Shown: one piece after another, positions 33,102 through 45,540 of the stretch
How positions within the stretch are numbered: the first letter of the stretch is position 1
Layout of the letters: every line of letters starts with the position of its first letter
Assembly: GCF_009905375.1 (NCBI RefSeq)
Contig: NC_133648.1
Span: 308,900,565 to 308,964,564, forward strand
Direction of reading: 5' to 3'
DNA: 64,000 bases
From: Apium graveolens
Taxonomy: Eukaryota; Streptophyta; Magnoliopsida; Apiales; Apiaceae
Translations under genes and position numbers: made by a program
The notes under the pieces: generated by a model
The model's database searches: none
Seen by the model: only the letters and a program-made list of their open reading frames with translations
Told to the model about the DNA's origin: nothing

Positions 33102-34405
33102 GATAGCAACCGCCTGACTCTTGCATAACAGCTTAAGTTCATCAAAATCAGCACTAGTAGGTGTAGCTGCACTTCCCTGTTGAGGATATGATTGCCTTTG
33201 AGCATACTGCTATGGTTGCTGGAATCCAGGTGTATTAAACTGTTTACTCACACCTTGCTGATATGGTGGCTGAATAGCATTCTGATTATTACCCCATCTG
33301 AAATTTGGATGATTTCTATTGTTAGGATGATAAGTAGCTGGCACAGGCTGCTGTTGTCGCTGATAATTATTCACATACTGAACAGATTCATTGACAAGAG
33401 AACACTGATCTGTAGCATGAGAACCTGCACAAAGCTCACAGATCATAGCTATTTGATTAACTCCATATATAGCTAGAGAATCAACCTTCATCGACAGCGC
33501 CTGGAGCTGCGCTGCAATAGCAGTGGCTGCATCGACTTCCAGAATACTTGCTACCTTCCCAGGCATCATCCTCTGAGTTGGGTTTTGATGCTCATTTGCA
33601 GCCATAGTCTCGATAAGATTATAAGCCTCAGTATAGCTTTTGGCCCATAAGGCGCCTCCAGCTGCTGCATCGAGCATGGGCCGAGATTGGGCCCCAAAAC
33701 CATTATAGAAACCAGTGATCACCATCCAATCGGGCATTCCATGATGTGGACACTTTCTCAACATTTCCTTGTAGCGTTCCCAAGCTTCGCACATAGATTC
33801 TGTAGGTTGCTGCGCAAACTGAGTAAGAGCACTCCTCATAGCAGAAGTCTTTGCAATCGGATAAAACTTCACCAGAAACTTTTGCACAAGATCTTGCCAA
33901 ATAGTGATGGACCCAGCTGGTTCAGAATGTAACCGGCCTTAGCTTTATCCCTCAGTGAGAATGGGAAAAGTCTTAGCTTGATAGCCTCATCAGTTACTCC
34001 ATTATACTTGAAAGTGCTGCAGATCTCGACAAAATTCCTTATGTGCATGTTGGAGTCTTCAGTTGCAGCTCCTCCAAAAGAAACAGAATTCTGCACCATC
34101 TGAATAGTGCCCGGCTTGATTTCAAAGGTGTTAGCTTGAATAGCCGGATGAAGAATGCTTGGCTGAATGTCATCAATTTTAGGCCAAGAAAAGTCCATAA
34201 GAGCTGGATCAACCTGAACAATACGATCACCCATGATTACTGGTTCTTTCTGCTCAGTTCCTGAATCCGAATCTTCAAAATCTATCTTCTCCGAAATATC
34301 AAGAACTTCGTCTGTCTCCTCAGCTGTATCTAAAGTCCTCTTGCGAGTACGAGAACGAGTTTGCATAAATGTTCGCGTAAGTACCTGAAACACAACCAGA
34401 AACAA
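33102..34405 (-). pseudogene. Athila-B gag (one frameshift, one stop)
   Basis: The frame begins upstream of MQTRSRTRKRTLDTAEE near 34366, the likely start because Athila-A starts MHTRSQSRKR. IQMVQNSVSFGG, NMHIRNFVEI and KLRLFPFSLRDKAK follow, then a frameshift near 33925 at the KYW motif. The rest is open 33887-33210: CEAWERYKEMLRKC, HGMPDWMVITGFYNG, CELCAGSHATDQC zinc knuckle. A TAG at 33210 replaces Gln. Relative to Athila-A this copy is much better preserved. Confidence 0.9.
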
Positions 34406-34483
34406 TAAATAACAACTACGTCCTAATCACTGAGTCCTAATGACCAATGATGGTAAGTACATAAACTAAACAAATACGCCGAG

Positions 34484-34501
34484 TCCCCGGCAGCGGTGCC
34501 A
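34484..34501 (-). other. Primer binding site of Athila-B (tRNA-Asp type)
   Basis: The minus strand reads TGGCACCGCTGCCGGGGA, two differences from Athila-A (15647-15664). Confidence 0.8.
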
Positions 34502-34507
34502 AAAACT

Positions 34508-35910
34508 TGTTAGGGCGAAAACACGCGCTAATATTCACGCAAGTATACGCATTCACAAGTAATATAGAATACTTTCTAGTTCGTTCCCACAGAGACTCAA
34601 ACTAATTATTGTTTAATTAAACTCATGCTCCAACGTATGATTACTTCTCAATGTTAAGACACTAACACTTAGAATTGTTGACTAAATATTAACTACAATT
34701 AATTACTTAATTAATCACTTAATTAACACTTTGACTTATCAATATTAAAACACTCATGAGATCATAACTTCCTTACTACTTCCTTCAATAGTTATTGTTA
34801 TTATCCTTAGCATGCAAGAGTGATGATATTAATCGAATAACACAAAACTGATAAAAGCCAACTTTCATTGTACTAATACCATTCTACCAAGCATCCACAA
34901 TTAAGATAGAAGTTGAATAGTCATCAATTATGTTGAGTTCCTATATGTCTACAGAAATTGACAATATAACGATTTAAGCACAAGTTATTCCTTTTGATTA
35001 CACAGGGCGAATAAAACTGTTAGAGTTTCCCACTAATCATGCACATTATACATGAACCTATGCTAGCATGGCAAGTTCTAAATCTCAAGATCCACCGTCG
35101 CTTCACAAGAGATTAACACCCTATCTTATATGTTCGTGACGCACATAAGACGAATATGCACAACCAATACTAGATATCATACAATCATCACACACTAAGG
35201 TATTAAACAATTAACTGAAGAATTCCATAGTAAATCCGTTATGACCCCATGATCACGATTACCCCATAATAGCACTTATCGTCATCATGGGTTCATATGA
35301 AATCATGATAAACAAACACAAGAAAATAATAACTAAACTAATTATATTAAATCGGAGTACGTCACAAGAGTAATTAAGTTCAAAGTAAGAAAACTAGCAT
35401 CCAACGTTACAACGAAATAAGAATCACAAGAAAGTATGCTTCCTCTTCGTTGCTGTGTGCTAAAACGGTCTTCTTCCTTATCTCCTTTGCTCCTTGCTTA
35501 ATACCACGATCCTCTCTCTGAAAACGTCTCTAAATCTACTTATATAATAGTCCCATAAAACTCAGATTACATAGAAGTTGGAAGCCAAACAGAAGTAGAA
35601 GTCTAAAATATTTTATCTTTTTTCCCGACCCTGCGCGGTCGCTCAGCATAGCTGAGCGGGCGCTCAGGATCCTACTGGATTTTTCCTGAGTTTGCTCCGT
35701 TTCTTCGCCGTAATCTGCCCCTTTCTTTCTTCTCGCAATGGTGAACATATGCCAAGGCTTATTCTTGATGATTACTCCTCCGAAATGCAACTAATACCCT
35801 GAAATGCATAAACACTAGAAAAACGCATCAAATACACAAAATACTTGATTTCAAGGCACCAATTTAAGCGATTTTAAGACGTTCTAAGTGGTATAAAATG
35901 CCACTTATCA
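34508..35910 (-). repeat. 5' LTR of Athila-B
   Basis: Plus strand TGTTAGGGCG...GCCACTTATCA (sense TGATAAGTGGC...CGCCCTAACA), 1403 bp. It carries a GC-rich island with a perfect hairpin at 35640-35658. Confidence 0.88.
35640..35658. other. GC-rich hairpin in Athila-B LTR
   Basis: CGCTCAGC-ATA-GCTGAGCG is a perfect 8-bp stem with a 3-nt loop, followed by another CGCTCAG at 35661. Athila-A has a different GC-rich island in its LTR (14434-14525). Confidence 0.7.
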
Positions 35911-36547
35911 AGTACCTGTGCTGGTGAAATTCTTTTCAGTAAATGGAAACCACATGAACGTGATATGGTGTAATAAAATTTTGAAAACAGAATAAATAGC
36001 ATACATACTCTTCATTAAACTGAATCAGCATGGAGCAGATAGCCTGTTGGTAAAGGTTGATCAGTTCTAGGTTATATTCTCATACTGATTTGTACTTAAT
36101 CAGAAGAAGAAGAAGAAAATAAACTGAATCGAAAAAATAACATATCTTGTAAACCATCTCAGGGACAACAACATTTGTTAAGAATAAATAACAAATTGTT
36201 TAAGAATAACATTTGTGCTTTTTAAATATCATGGCTATCTTTTTAATTTGCTAAGGATCAGGATTTGGCATGTACATAAATCTCAATACCAGAATATATA
36301 TAATGTAAATAAGACGACAGCCATCTGTATAGCCATATGCAAGCAATATCATCTGTACACTATTTTCAACATCAACCGTTTTATTCTTTGTATTTTACAG
36401 CACAATTCAAGTACATGTGCATTTTCTTTTTTCAACTAACTAATTTAAGAATATATAATCTTCTTTCTCAAACATATTGGATCCATCTTAACATATCATC
36501 TAAAAAATCTAAAAAAAACACTAAAGAAATATCAAAAAATAACTTAC

Positions 36548-36620
36548 AAAACGTCTCCATAATCACCTTCTCCGCTTTACAAAAAGTCTCCACCATCACC
36601 GTCGCGTTCACCATCGCCAT
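36548..36620 (-). pseudogene. Possible captured host first exon
   Basis: I do not recognise the protein. On the minus strand ATG at 36620 opens MAMVNATVMVETFCKAEKVI and reaches a consensus donor GTAAGT at 36547-36542 after 24 codons, followed by a T-rich intron-like stretch. Upstream are a CT-rich 5' UTR (36690-36740 as GA on the plus strand) and two TTAGGGTTT telo-boxes (36897-36905 and 36845-36853 as AAACCCTAA), all typical of plant housekeeping-gene leaders. The exon is GC-richer than its surroundings. No second exon could be identified down to 35911. It could be chance. Confidence 0.35.
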
Positions 36621-36844
36621 CACTCTCCTCCCGCACTTTTCAACCAAGACAAATCCGAGGAAGAGAGACTGATACAATCCTAAGACAAAGGTAGAGTGAG
36701 AGAGATTAAGAGAAATAAAGAGAGGGAGAGAGAGAGAGTAACAAAAAAAATTAGACCATACATGACTCAAACATAATCGAATACACCAAACAGTAGTCGA
36801 GGAACTCAAATTAAGAGCATATAATAATACATTATTAGATAAAA

Positions 36845-36905
36845 AAACCCTAAATCAACTTGATTTATAAAACCCGATTGATTGAATCCCCCAATCAAAC
36901 CCTAA
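36845..36905 (-). promoter_or_regulatory. Two telo-box (TTAGGGTTT) elements
   Basis: AAACCCTAA occurs at 36845-36853 and 36897-36905 on the plus strand. Paired telo-boxes are common in 5' regions of plant ribosomal-protein and translation genes. Confidence 0.45.
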
Positions 36906-37756
36906 TTAAAGAAGCTCGCAAACCTTGAAACACCAATTCTGAACTGTAAGTGGCTTGAAGAATATAATTTTGGAAAACCCCTAAATCTTGAAGAACCATC
37001 GAAGGTGTTTGAGAGAGAGATGTGAGGCTTTTTTTAAAGGAAACAAAATGTAAGCGGCGCTGTATGTTTTCCTACTTCTGAAAATTTAAAGTCAGGTCAA
37101 AAAACAAATCGGCAACTTTCCCACCTCTGAAAATTTTTGTTGTCCGCATTTTCATTATTTTTTAAAATATACAATTTGATATTAGAAATATTAGTTTTTC
37201 ATAAATTTGATTATTTTTAATTTGACCTCATCAAATATTTTACAAATTAATAGGTAATAATAATTTCCAGCTCCCGCCCCCCAATTTCATCTCTTGGCGC
37301 AAGTTCTAATCAAAATAAAGTCCAACCTTTTTTTTGAAATTTAAATAATTAATTTATCTTTTATTGAAATAAATATTGTTTTTAATATTTATTTATGAAA
37401 AACGAAGAAATTCAAAAGTATAAAAATATTGTAAATAAATCCACTAATGACTTGTTAAGTTTTATAAAGCATTCAATTATCAATATAATATATTGTAAAT
37501 TACTAAACTAATATTATTAACTTGTTAAAATAAATAAAAATATTCAATATTATTTCATTTCTATGTAAATAATTATTAACTAGTTAAATTAAAAAAAATC
37601 ATCTTTATATATATGCCATTTTGGTAACATATTGTAACTATACCGCAACATCAAAAAAGAGGGGTTGCGATAAACATTTATTTGAAAGTCTACTATTATA
37701 TTTTTCTTTGCAACCCCGGGATGAAGGGTTGTAGCATGCAATCTATGGCGTAGTGC

Positions 37757-38054
37757 TTGTTCAAATAATTAAATATAGTTAAGGAAATATGATATAAATT
37801 CGAGGTTTTTAATACTTCGTAAGAGAACATCAAGTCCCTTGAAATATATCAATTACGAACTTTATTCATCCAAAACATCTCCGGAATATTCCTGGTTTTT
37901 AACTAATACATGTTGACCGATCCTCGGTCTATAAATTATCATCACGCTACTTACTAGCGTTAACATATAATACGATATGTACATTGTATTTATAATCAAT
38001 ATTGATACGTAAAACTCATAATTTGCAAGCATGACAAACATGATATTTATACAT
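37757..38054 (-). repeat. Tekay-1 5' LTR, second fragment
   Basis: Matches 5898-6220 of the 3' LTR in the same orientation with roughly 13% differences and one ~22-bp gap. It is bounded left by the CACTA terminus and right by SIRE-2 (TGTTAGG at 38055). Confidence 0.85.
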
Positions 38055-39077
38055 TGTTAGGAATATGTTGTAGACTTGATGATATGCTATAAACACACCT
38101 TAGTAGATTTGATTAAGTGTATTTGTAGCTTTCAACGGATAATGTACTCTGTCATCCGTTGAAAGAGTAGCTTATATTTAAATAAATTTTGGTAGCACAT
38201 TCCTGCATATTGTAATGCCTTAGAGAACTAGAAGTTGTAGAATATTCTAAGTCATGTTGACTACTAGATTGATATGCAAAATAGGTTGGCTAATTGTAAA
38301 TATTAGATGCCTTGTAATCTTGCATAAGTGAAATAGAGTTAACTGGTATGAAGATACTCTCAACGGATGTTCCAAAAGGTTTCAACGGATGATCAACTAG
38401 AGTTTCAACAGATGATCAACCAGACTCTCAACGGATGATTCAACAAAGTCTCAACGGATGATCCAATAGAGTTTCAACAGATTATCAAATTCAAATAGCA
38501 GTTGATAGTGACTTGACAGTCACATGGGTTGATTGTATGCAAATGGAATGTGGCAGCCTATTAACAGGTTTTAGAGAACAAAGAGGCATTTCTATTTCCG
38601 TGCTAAATTAAAGATATTCAAAGATGCTGGATGGAGAAATGGAGCATCGTGAAATTAGAACAAGACACTTTTGTCTTATTAGTTTGTCTTTTTATCATGT
38701 AACATGGTGATATAAAAACCAAGAGTAGCAAGTTGAAAATTAAGCAAGTAAGAACTAAGAAATAGAAAAAGCTGTATCTATTAAGAATTTCTCTGTTCTA
38801 AGTGTATCATACTTGTAAGCAGCTGGGTGCATTTTTGCATCACAGAGTTCTAATCAATATATATCTCTGAGGGGAAAGTTCAATCCACCAGAAAGTTTTT
38901 AATCCATGTGTTTAAATACTTTGTGTTTAAATACTTCTTTATTTTTATTCCGCACTATTGCATATTCAACACTGATATATTTATATTTCTGAGAAGTTCT
39001 TAAAATAAAAAAGAAACCAAGAATTACATTCAACCCCCCTTCTGTAATTCTAGTTGTTTGATTCTTTGGGATTAATA
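38055..39077 (+). repeat. 5' LTR of SIRE-2
   Basis: Starts TGTTAGGAATATGTTGTAG and ends TTTGGGATTAATA (ACA-to-ATA decay of the usual CTAACA). It contains seven or more CAACGGATGATC-type motif copies (38130-38475). Confidence 0.85.
38711..38717 (+). promoter_or_regulatory. TATA-like box in SIRE-2 5' LTR
   Basis: TATAAAA followed by ACCAAGAGTAGCAAG, the same context as the TATA-like boxes of SIRE-1. Confidence 0.5.
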
Positions 39078-39079
39078 AT

Positions 39080-39091
39080 TGGTATCAGAGC
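39080..39091 (+). other. Primer binding site of SIRE-2
   Basis: TGGTATCAGAGC, complementary to initiator tRNA-Met, 2 nt after the LTR. Confidence 0.9.
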
Positions 39092-39143
39092 AAGCTATTG
39101 ACACACTAAGAGTTTAAAGATTAAAGCAACTAACAACATAAGA

Positions 39144-41545
39144 ATGAAGGATGTTGGAGTAAAGATCCCGTTCTTGGATAAAGACAACTATCACGATTGG
39201 AAGGTGAAAATGCACCTTCATCTTCTCTCTCAAGATGAAAGGTATGTTGATTGCATTGAGAAAGACCTTCATGTTCCTAGAAAAGCTGCTACGGATACTA
39301 AAGGAGCTGTAGGTGATGAGCAAACTGTTCCATAGCCACAAGTAGAATGGACATATGAAGATATTGAGCAAGTACACAAGGATAAGAAGGCTATGAACAT
39401 TATGTTCAATGGTCTTAATGGAGATATGTTTGACAATGTCATCAACTGCAAAACTGCTAAAGATATATGGGATACAATTCAAATCATATGTGATGGAACT
39501 AAACAAGTGAGGGAAAACAAAATGCAACTTCTAATTCAGTAGTATGAGCACTTTCATTGTGAAGATGGTGAATCTCTGAGTGACATCTTTAGTAGATTTA
39601 AAAAACTACTAAATGCACTAAAACTGCATGGAAGAGTCTATCAAACAAAAGATTCAAACATGAAATTCCTTAGATCTCTACCAAAAGAGTGGAAGCCTAT
39701 GACTGTCTCTCTCAGAAATTCTCAAGATTACAAGGAATTTACTTTGGAGAGACTGTATGGTATTCTAAAAACTATGAACTTGAAATGGAACAAGATGAGC
39801 AGATGGAGAAAGGAAGAAATAAGGGAGGATATATAGCTTTGATGGCTGGACAAGAGAGAGTGAAAGAGATGAAAGTTGAAGCTGTGAAATTTGCACCAAA
39901 CTCTAGGGTTTGTGAAGCAAAAAGAAATGGGCTAGTAGCTGAGCATGAAGATCATCTTAGTTAAGACGAAATGGAAGATATAAGTTAACATCTAGCTTTC
40001 CTGTTAAGAAGGTTTGCCAAGCTTAAATTCAAAAAGAATTTTGGAGCAACCAAGTCAAATAGAAAAATGGTGGATAAAACCAAATTCAAGTGTTTCAAAT
40101 ATGGCTTGAGTAGTTATTTTTCTAGTGAATGCAAAAAGCCTGATTCTGAGAAAAAGAAGTTTGAGCCCGTGGATTACAAAAATAAATACTTTGAATTGCT
40201 CAAACAAAAGGAAAGGGATTTCTTGACTCAGGAAAATGACTGGGCTGCTGATGGGATAAATGAAGATGGAGAAACCAACTATGTCAACCTAGCCATGATG
40301 GCCAAATCAGATCAAGCAGAAGTTAGTTCTTCAAGCAATCAGGTAAACACCACTAACCTAGCACATCTTTCTAAATATGAGTGTAATGATTCTATAAATG
40401 ACATATTTAGAGAATTATATCACTTGCATTTTACACTCAAATCTCTCACTAAGGAAAACACAAAAATTAAGGAAAATAATATGTTTTTAAGTGAAAGAAA
40501 TTATATGTTAGAAACTCAACATGTTGAGTTTGAGAAACTGAAAATAGAGTGCAGAACTGCTAAGGAAGAAATTACTGAATCTTTAACGAAATAGGATATT
40601 TTAAAAAAGTAACTTGAACGAGAACATGAGGTAATTAAGGCATGGAAATCATCTAGAGATGTCCATACTCAAATTACCAAAGTTCAAGGTATAGAGTCTT
40701 TTTGTGAGGAAGCCTGGAAAAAGATCAAAGAGAAATTGAATCCTAGTTTGGTAGAAGGACTTTCAACGGATGTGGATTCAACGCATAATGAAGATTATCC
40801 GTCGAAAGATAAAAAGATTTATCCGTCGAAAGACAAAGAACCACATCCGTCGAGTGAAAAAAAGCTAGTTCGCAAAGCCAAGCTAGCTAAGTTAAATGAA
40901 AAATATGGATCAGTTTCCAAGAACTTTGTTACTGGATAAACAAGTCAAATCAAGGAGAACAAAAGAGTCAATGTGGGGCATCTATTAATGAAGCAACTAA
41001 ATGATAGATTGGAGAAAATTGAGGTTAAGGCGGAATCTAAAAGGAAAAATAACAGGAATGATAAAGTAGGAATTAATAAATATAACAACTACACACCTGA
41101 TAAATATGCACCTAGAAAAATCTTTGTTAAATGTGGTAGTGTTAATCATCTGTCTGTTAATTACAAATCTGCTATGCCTACACCTATGTCTGCACCTCCC
41201 TCATTTCCTAGCATGCCCACCATGCCTGTGAATGTTATGCCTGCACATAATTTGAATACATAATTTGCTAATATGCCATTTGCATAAAATCCTTACTATG
41301 TTGTATTTAGTATGCCTCAAATGCCATTTAACATGCCTTACTGGAATAACATATTTGCACATAATATGCCATTTCATGTTAATTAACCTGTGCATGATAA
41401 TTCTGCCATTATGAATGGTTTTCAAAGCCCCACTCTATTGACCAAGGTTGAATCTCAATCACCTGAGTCAAATGAGGACAAGCTTAAGAAACCTAAAAAA
41501 AGGCTGACAAGGCAGGACCCAAGGAAACTTGGGTACCAAAATCAA
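39144..41545 (+). pseudogene. SIRE-2 gag (many lesions)
   Basis: ATG at 39144 (MKDVGVKIPFLDKDNYHDW) aligns with SIRE-1 from its third residue. Stops at 39333 and 39540, a frameshift near 39775 and further stops (39962, 39986) follow. The first knuckle is ruined (CFKYGLSSYFSSEC), the second too (FVKCGSVNHLSVNY). The YPS-type motif cluster lies at 40763-40856. The C-terminal Met/Pro-rich tract has three more stops. Confidence 0.88.
40763..40856. repeat. Motif cluster ATCCGTCGR inside SIRE-2 gag
   Basis: TTCAACGGATG, TTATCCGTCGAAAG, TTATCCGTCGAAAG and ACATCCGTCGAGTG, at the same protein position as in SIRE-1 gag. Confidence 0.8.
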
Positions 41546-42742
41546 CTTGATTTGGTTTTGATGTGTGGAGGAAAGAATCTTTGGTATTTGGATAGTGGTT
41601 GTTCAAGGCACATGACTAGAGATTCTACCCTACTCACTGAGTTCAAGAAGAGAGCTGGCCCAAGTATTACTTTTGGAGATGACAACAAAGGGTATACTGT
41701 GGGATATGGCTTGATTTCTAAAGACAATGTCATCATTGAAGAAGTTGCTCTAGTGGATGGACTTAAACATAATCTTTTGAGTGTCAGCCAGCTTTGTGAT
41801 GAGTACAACTTAATAACATTCAATTCTGAAGCCTGTGTTGTTACAGATAAGAAGAACAACAAAGTGGTTCTCACTGGAGTGAGAACAGGAAATGTGTATC
41901 TAGCTGACTTCAACTCATCAAGTGAAAATTTGATTACTTGTCTTTTCAGTAAAGCAAGTCAAGATGAAAGTTGGCTATGGCACAAGAAACTGTCCCATAT
42001 GAACTTCAAGACTATGAATGAATTAGTCAAGAAAGATCTTGTGAGAGGTATTCCTCAAGTTGAGTTCTCAAAGGATGTGTGATGCCTGTCAAAAAGGAAA
42101 ACAAATCAAAGCATCATTCAAAAAGAAGCTTGAATCTATAATTAAAGAAACTCTACAACTACTACACATGGATTTGTTTGGACCAGTTAATGTGTTGTCA
42201 ATCTCAAGGAAAAGATACTGCCTAGTGATTGTTGATGATTTCTCAAAGTTCACTTGGACATATTTTCTCAAATCTAAAGATGAAGCTAGTAAAATCATTA
42301 TCAATCATATAAGGCAAGTCAACAACCATCCTAATCTCAAGGTTAGAAGACTTAGGAGTGACAATGGAACTGAGTTCAAGAATTGTGTTATGAGGTTGTT
42401 TTGTGAAGATAATGGAATCATGCATGAATTTTCCACAACTAGAACTCCAAAACAAAATGAAGTGGTGGAAAGAAATAAGAAATCTCTTATTAAAGCTGCA
42501 AGGACAATGCTAGAAGAATCAAAGTTATTAACTTACTTTTGGGTTGAAGCTGTAAATACTGCATGCTACACTCAGAATATTTATTTATTCAATCAAGCAA
42601 AATGCATGACTCCCTATCAGTTATTCAAGAATAGGAAGCAACCGCCAAACTTTCTTCATATCTTTGGCTACAAATGCTATATTTTAAGAAATCAAACTGA
42701 GTAGCATGGAAGGTTTGATGCCAAAGCAGATGAAGGTATTTT
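41546..42742 (+). pseudogene. SIRE-2 pol part 1: protease and integrase N-terminus and core
   Basis: WYLDSGCSRHMTRDSTLL (protease) near 41580; WLWHKKLSHMNFKTMNEL and CDACQKGKQIKASF (HHCC) with a frameshift at 42075; MDLFGPVNVLSISRKRYCLV, RRLRSDNGTEFKN and KQNEVVERNKKS (DDE) follow. A stop lies at 42702, then ADEGIF just before the inserted LTR. In this copy gag tail and protease happen to lie in one frame because of a small deletion at the gag-pol boundary. Confidence 0.9.
42738..42742 (+). other. Target-site duplication of the solo LTR, left copy
   Basis: ATTTT, identical to 60172-60176. Confidence 0.92.
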
Positions 42743-44825
42743 TGTAATATCCGGGAAAATTATGTGAATATTTTATGTTAAATAAATAAATATTATGTGT
42801 TTGTGTAAGTTAAAATGATCAATTGCCATGATATGACATGCAGTAATTGTTATTTGTGTTCCCGTGTGGACCAGAAAACTTTTTGATTGATTAATATATA
42901 TTTAAACTGTATTTATATGAATCGATCTGCAATTGGGACTCGTATTTTTTACGTCTTTATCGAGGTACTCGATTTATCTCATTTTATGTGCATTTGAATG
43001 TATCGTATATGTTTTCAGGTGTTTCTGTTAATTTAGGAATCGTTTCTGTTTTTCAAAAATCAACGGATCGGTACTCCACCGAGAAGTCAAAGCCCACAAA
43101 ATTCACATTTTCATTTTTATAGAATCATTCGTATTTCAAATACCCATCATTTTTGTATTTTTGAATTATTCGCAATTTTGGGAAATTTTGACATAAATTT
43201 TATCTTTTATTACTTTTAAAATTATTCCCCATAATTATTATTTTGAGGCTTATTAGGGGATAAAAACACCTTTAAATGATTTTAGAGTATTAATTTTTGA
43301 GATAATATAAATAGAAGCAGATTTTTATTTATTTTATTTATTTTATTAAAATTTCAGAATATAAGAAATTCAAGAACAAGAGTTTGGGGGTGTTCCTGAA
43401 CTTTTAAGGATTAATCTATTGATTTCATATGATCTTGATCTCCATTTTTGAAGCTCGAATATCAGAATCGAAGCTCTCAAACCCTTCTATCCTGTTCCGC
43501 TCTCAGTTTTCATCAAGGTTATACAAATCGAAATTTTCAATTTTAATTATAATCGATTGAAATTGGGATTTTAATCTCTGATGATTGTTTGTTGCTTTGA
43601 GTGTTATAGTTAGTTTTATTATGTTGTTTAAAATCGTTTTATGTAAATTTTGCAATTGTTTATATATGATTTTGGTTAAGTCGAAAAAGGGGTTATGTTC
43701 TTGATTTCTATTCGATTTTCCGGATTGAATATTACCTGGACGTTGATATGAATAATTAGGAACGATTCTATGTGTTATAAGCTTTATTTTGCTGTATAAA
43801 TCACTTAATATGGTTTAAAGTTGGGTGGTTTCGCTATGTTCACCGGATAATCACGAACGGTGGCCGGAAATAGCTCGTTGTAGTTGATTCCGATTGTGTT
43901 TGTTGCTGTTATGGCCTAATCTGTATAGCTGATTTTGTGTAGAGTATTTTGGTATAAAGAACTCGAGTGATTGAGTTGTTTTTGGCCAAGACCGGAAGCT
44001 TCGCCACTTCCCGTTGGTCGGAATCTGGGAATTTCCCAGAAACCGGCGGGAAGTTCGGCGAGCTTCATACGAACCCGAGTAGGGTTCTTGTTGACCCGTT
44101 TGGGTTTCGTCCCCGACCCGGTTTCAATCTGAAAAAGGACAAAGCCCAGACCTTAAACCCGTTTGCCAATTTCTTTTCATTTTGTATTTTAATATATTTC
44201 ACAATTCAATTTTTTATTTTTAAAAATCATTTCTTTTATTTTCAAAAATCATTTAAATATTACTTTTAAATTCAAAAAATTATTTACCTAATTATTTTAA
44301 ATTCTAAAAATTATTTCCTTTTATTTTTTTAAAAATCCAATTGGATTTAATTATTTATAATTTATTTTAATTATTTATTTATGAATTTAATTAATTGATC
44401 AAATTATTTAATCAATTGATTTTATTTATAAATAGTTAGATAAAATGTAAATTATTTATAATTAATTTAAATAATTCTTAAAAATTACTTTTAAGCTTTT
44501 AAAAATCATATTTTGATATTTAAAAACCAATTAATAGTATTATTAATTGATTTATTTCTATTTAATTCCTTTTTTTATTCATAATAAATGAACCGTTCGT
44601 CCTTTAATACAAAATGAACGCGTATAGACTCAGAAAAACATCACGCTTCCAATAAAAATAGTTTTGAGACCTAATTTATTTTGTAATGCAATGCAATTTG
44701 AATTATGTATCATTCTGAGTCGATATCTGATCAATAAACACGGTTATTAACCTGATTTCTGTTCTGTAAGTACTGCGACCTATCTGTTGATTATCTGATA
44801 TAAGTGTTGCATGAGATATATGATT

Positions 44826-44830
44826 ACGTG
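44826..44830 (-). other. Target-site duplication of SIRE-3, left copy
   Basis: ACGTG, identical to 58813-58817, and present a third time at 57891-57895 inside the duplicated segment. Confidence 0.92.
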
Positions 44831-45214
44831 TGTTATTCCCTAACAATACAACAAGAATTACAGAAGAGGGGTTGGATGTAATTTTGGCTACTTTTTCAAG
44901 ATTTTAAAAACTGTTCTAACTGAATATATATAAGTGTGTTTGATTTGCAAAGTGCGGAATGAAAGAATTATATAAATCAAAACACAAAGTAATAAGAGCA
45001 CAAGGTTTTAAAACTTTCTGGTGGATCTGAATGTACCCACCAGATATATATATATGTATATATATATTTGAGAAATCTGTGTAGCTTAGAATGGCTCACA
45101 ACTGCTTTACAAGTAGAACAAACAAACTACAAAGAAATTCTTGACAAGTATAAATTTTTCTATCTCTCTTTAAAATGTGTTTTCTTAGTTGAATGTTCTA
45201 ATAGTTACACTTGG

Positions 45215-45223
45215 TTTATATAT
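45215..45223 (-). promoter_or_regulatory. TATA-like box in SIRE-3 3' LTR
   Basis: The minus strand reads ATATATAAA in the context CTTGGTG...CCAAG, equivalent to the SIRE-1 position. Confidence 0.45.
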
Positions 45224-45472
45224 CACCAAGTTTACATGACAATAAGACAAGATAATAAAACAAAACATATCTAGTCTAACTCCATGCTACTTCACTACTT
45301 TATTCCAGCATCTTTGAATAACTTCACAATTGAATGGAAATGGTAATGCTTATTTGTTCTCAAATTTTAGCTTAACAGGCTGCCACATTCCTTTTGCAAA
45401 ACCCAACACATGTGACTGTGTTGTCACTGTCAACAGATATTTGAATTTGATCATCTGTCGGGTACATGTTTG

Positions 45473-45540
45473 TCATCCGTCGGGTAGCTTTGTTGATCAT
45501 CCATCGGGTAGCTTTGTTGATCATCCGCCGGGTAGCTATT
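45473..45540. repeat. 24-bp tandem repeat with the ATCCGTCGR motif, left LTR of SIRE-3
   Basis: Unit CATCCGTCGGGTAGCTTTG plus TTGAT, about 2.7 copies. Motif variants are CCGTCGG, CCATCGG and CCGCCGG. Confidence 0.85.

Larger units (their letters stand above)
31036..35910 (-). mobile_element. Athila-B: 5' half of a second Athila-type element, inverted
   Basis: In minus orientation: LTR (34508-35910), tRNA-Asp-type PBS, gag, protease, RT to the same codon at which Athila-A stops. The outer flank AGTAC does not match the left flank of Athila-A (CAAAT), so the two halves did not insert as one unit. Confidence 0.88.
35911..37755. mobile_element. CACTA-1: one end of a CACTA-type DNA transposon carrying foreign sequence
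   Basis: The right edge reads CTATGGCGTAGTG on the plus strand, i.e. a CACTACGCCATAG terminus. Inside it, GGGGTTGC and GCAACCCC units recur in both orientations (37660-37735), as in CACTA subterminal regions. Immediately to the right the Tekay-1 LTR resumes. The other terminus is not found; it probably lay in DNA lost when the Athila halves were joined. No transposase frame is visible. The CACTA call rests on one terminus and subterminal repeats and is moderate. Confidence 0.5.

Noticed and set aside
36021..36070. Possible small RNA or tRNA-like gene
   Set aside because: No cloverleaf, A/B box or conserved 3' end could be drawn.
36841..36905. AAACCCTAA repeats as interstitial telomere
   Set aside because: Only two separated copies, not a tandem telomeric array; better explained as promoter telo-boxes.
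43967..44269. 100-codon open frame in the solo LTR
   Set aside because: No similarity visible, ends in a Phe-rich AT tract, and lies within LTR sequence whose duplicate at 57140-57895 does not preserve it.
45473..45540. Regularly spaced repeats that could suggest a CRISPR-like array
   Set aside because: Units are contiguous 24-bp tandem copies without unique spacers, inside a plant retrotransposon LTR.
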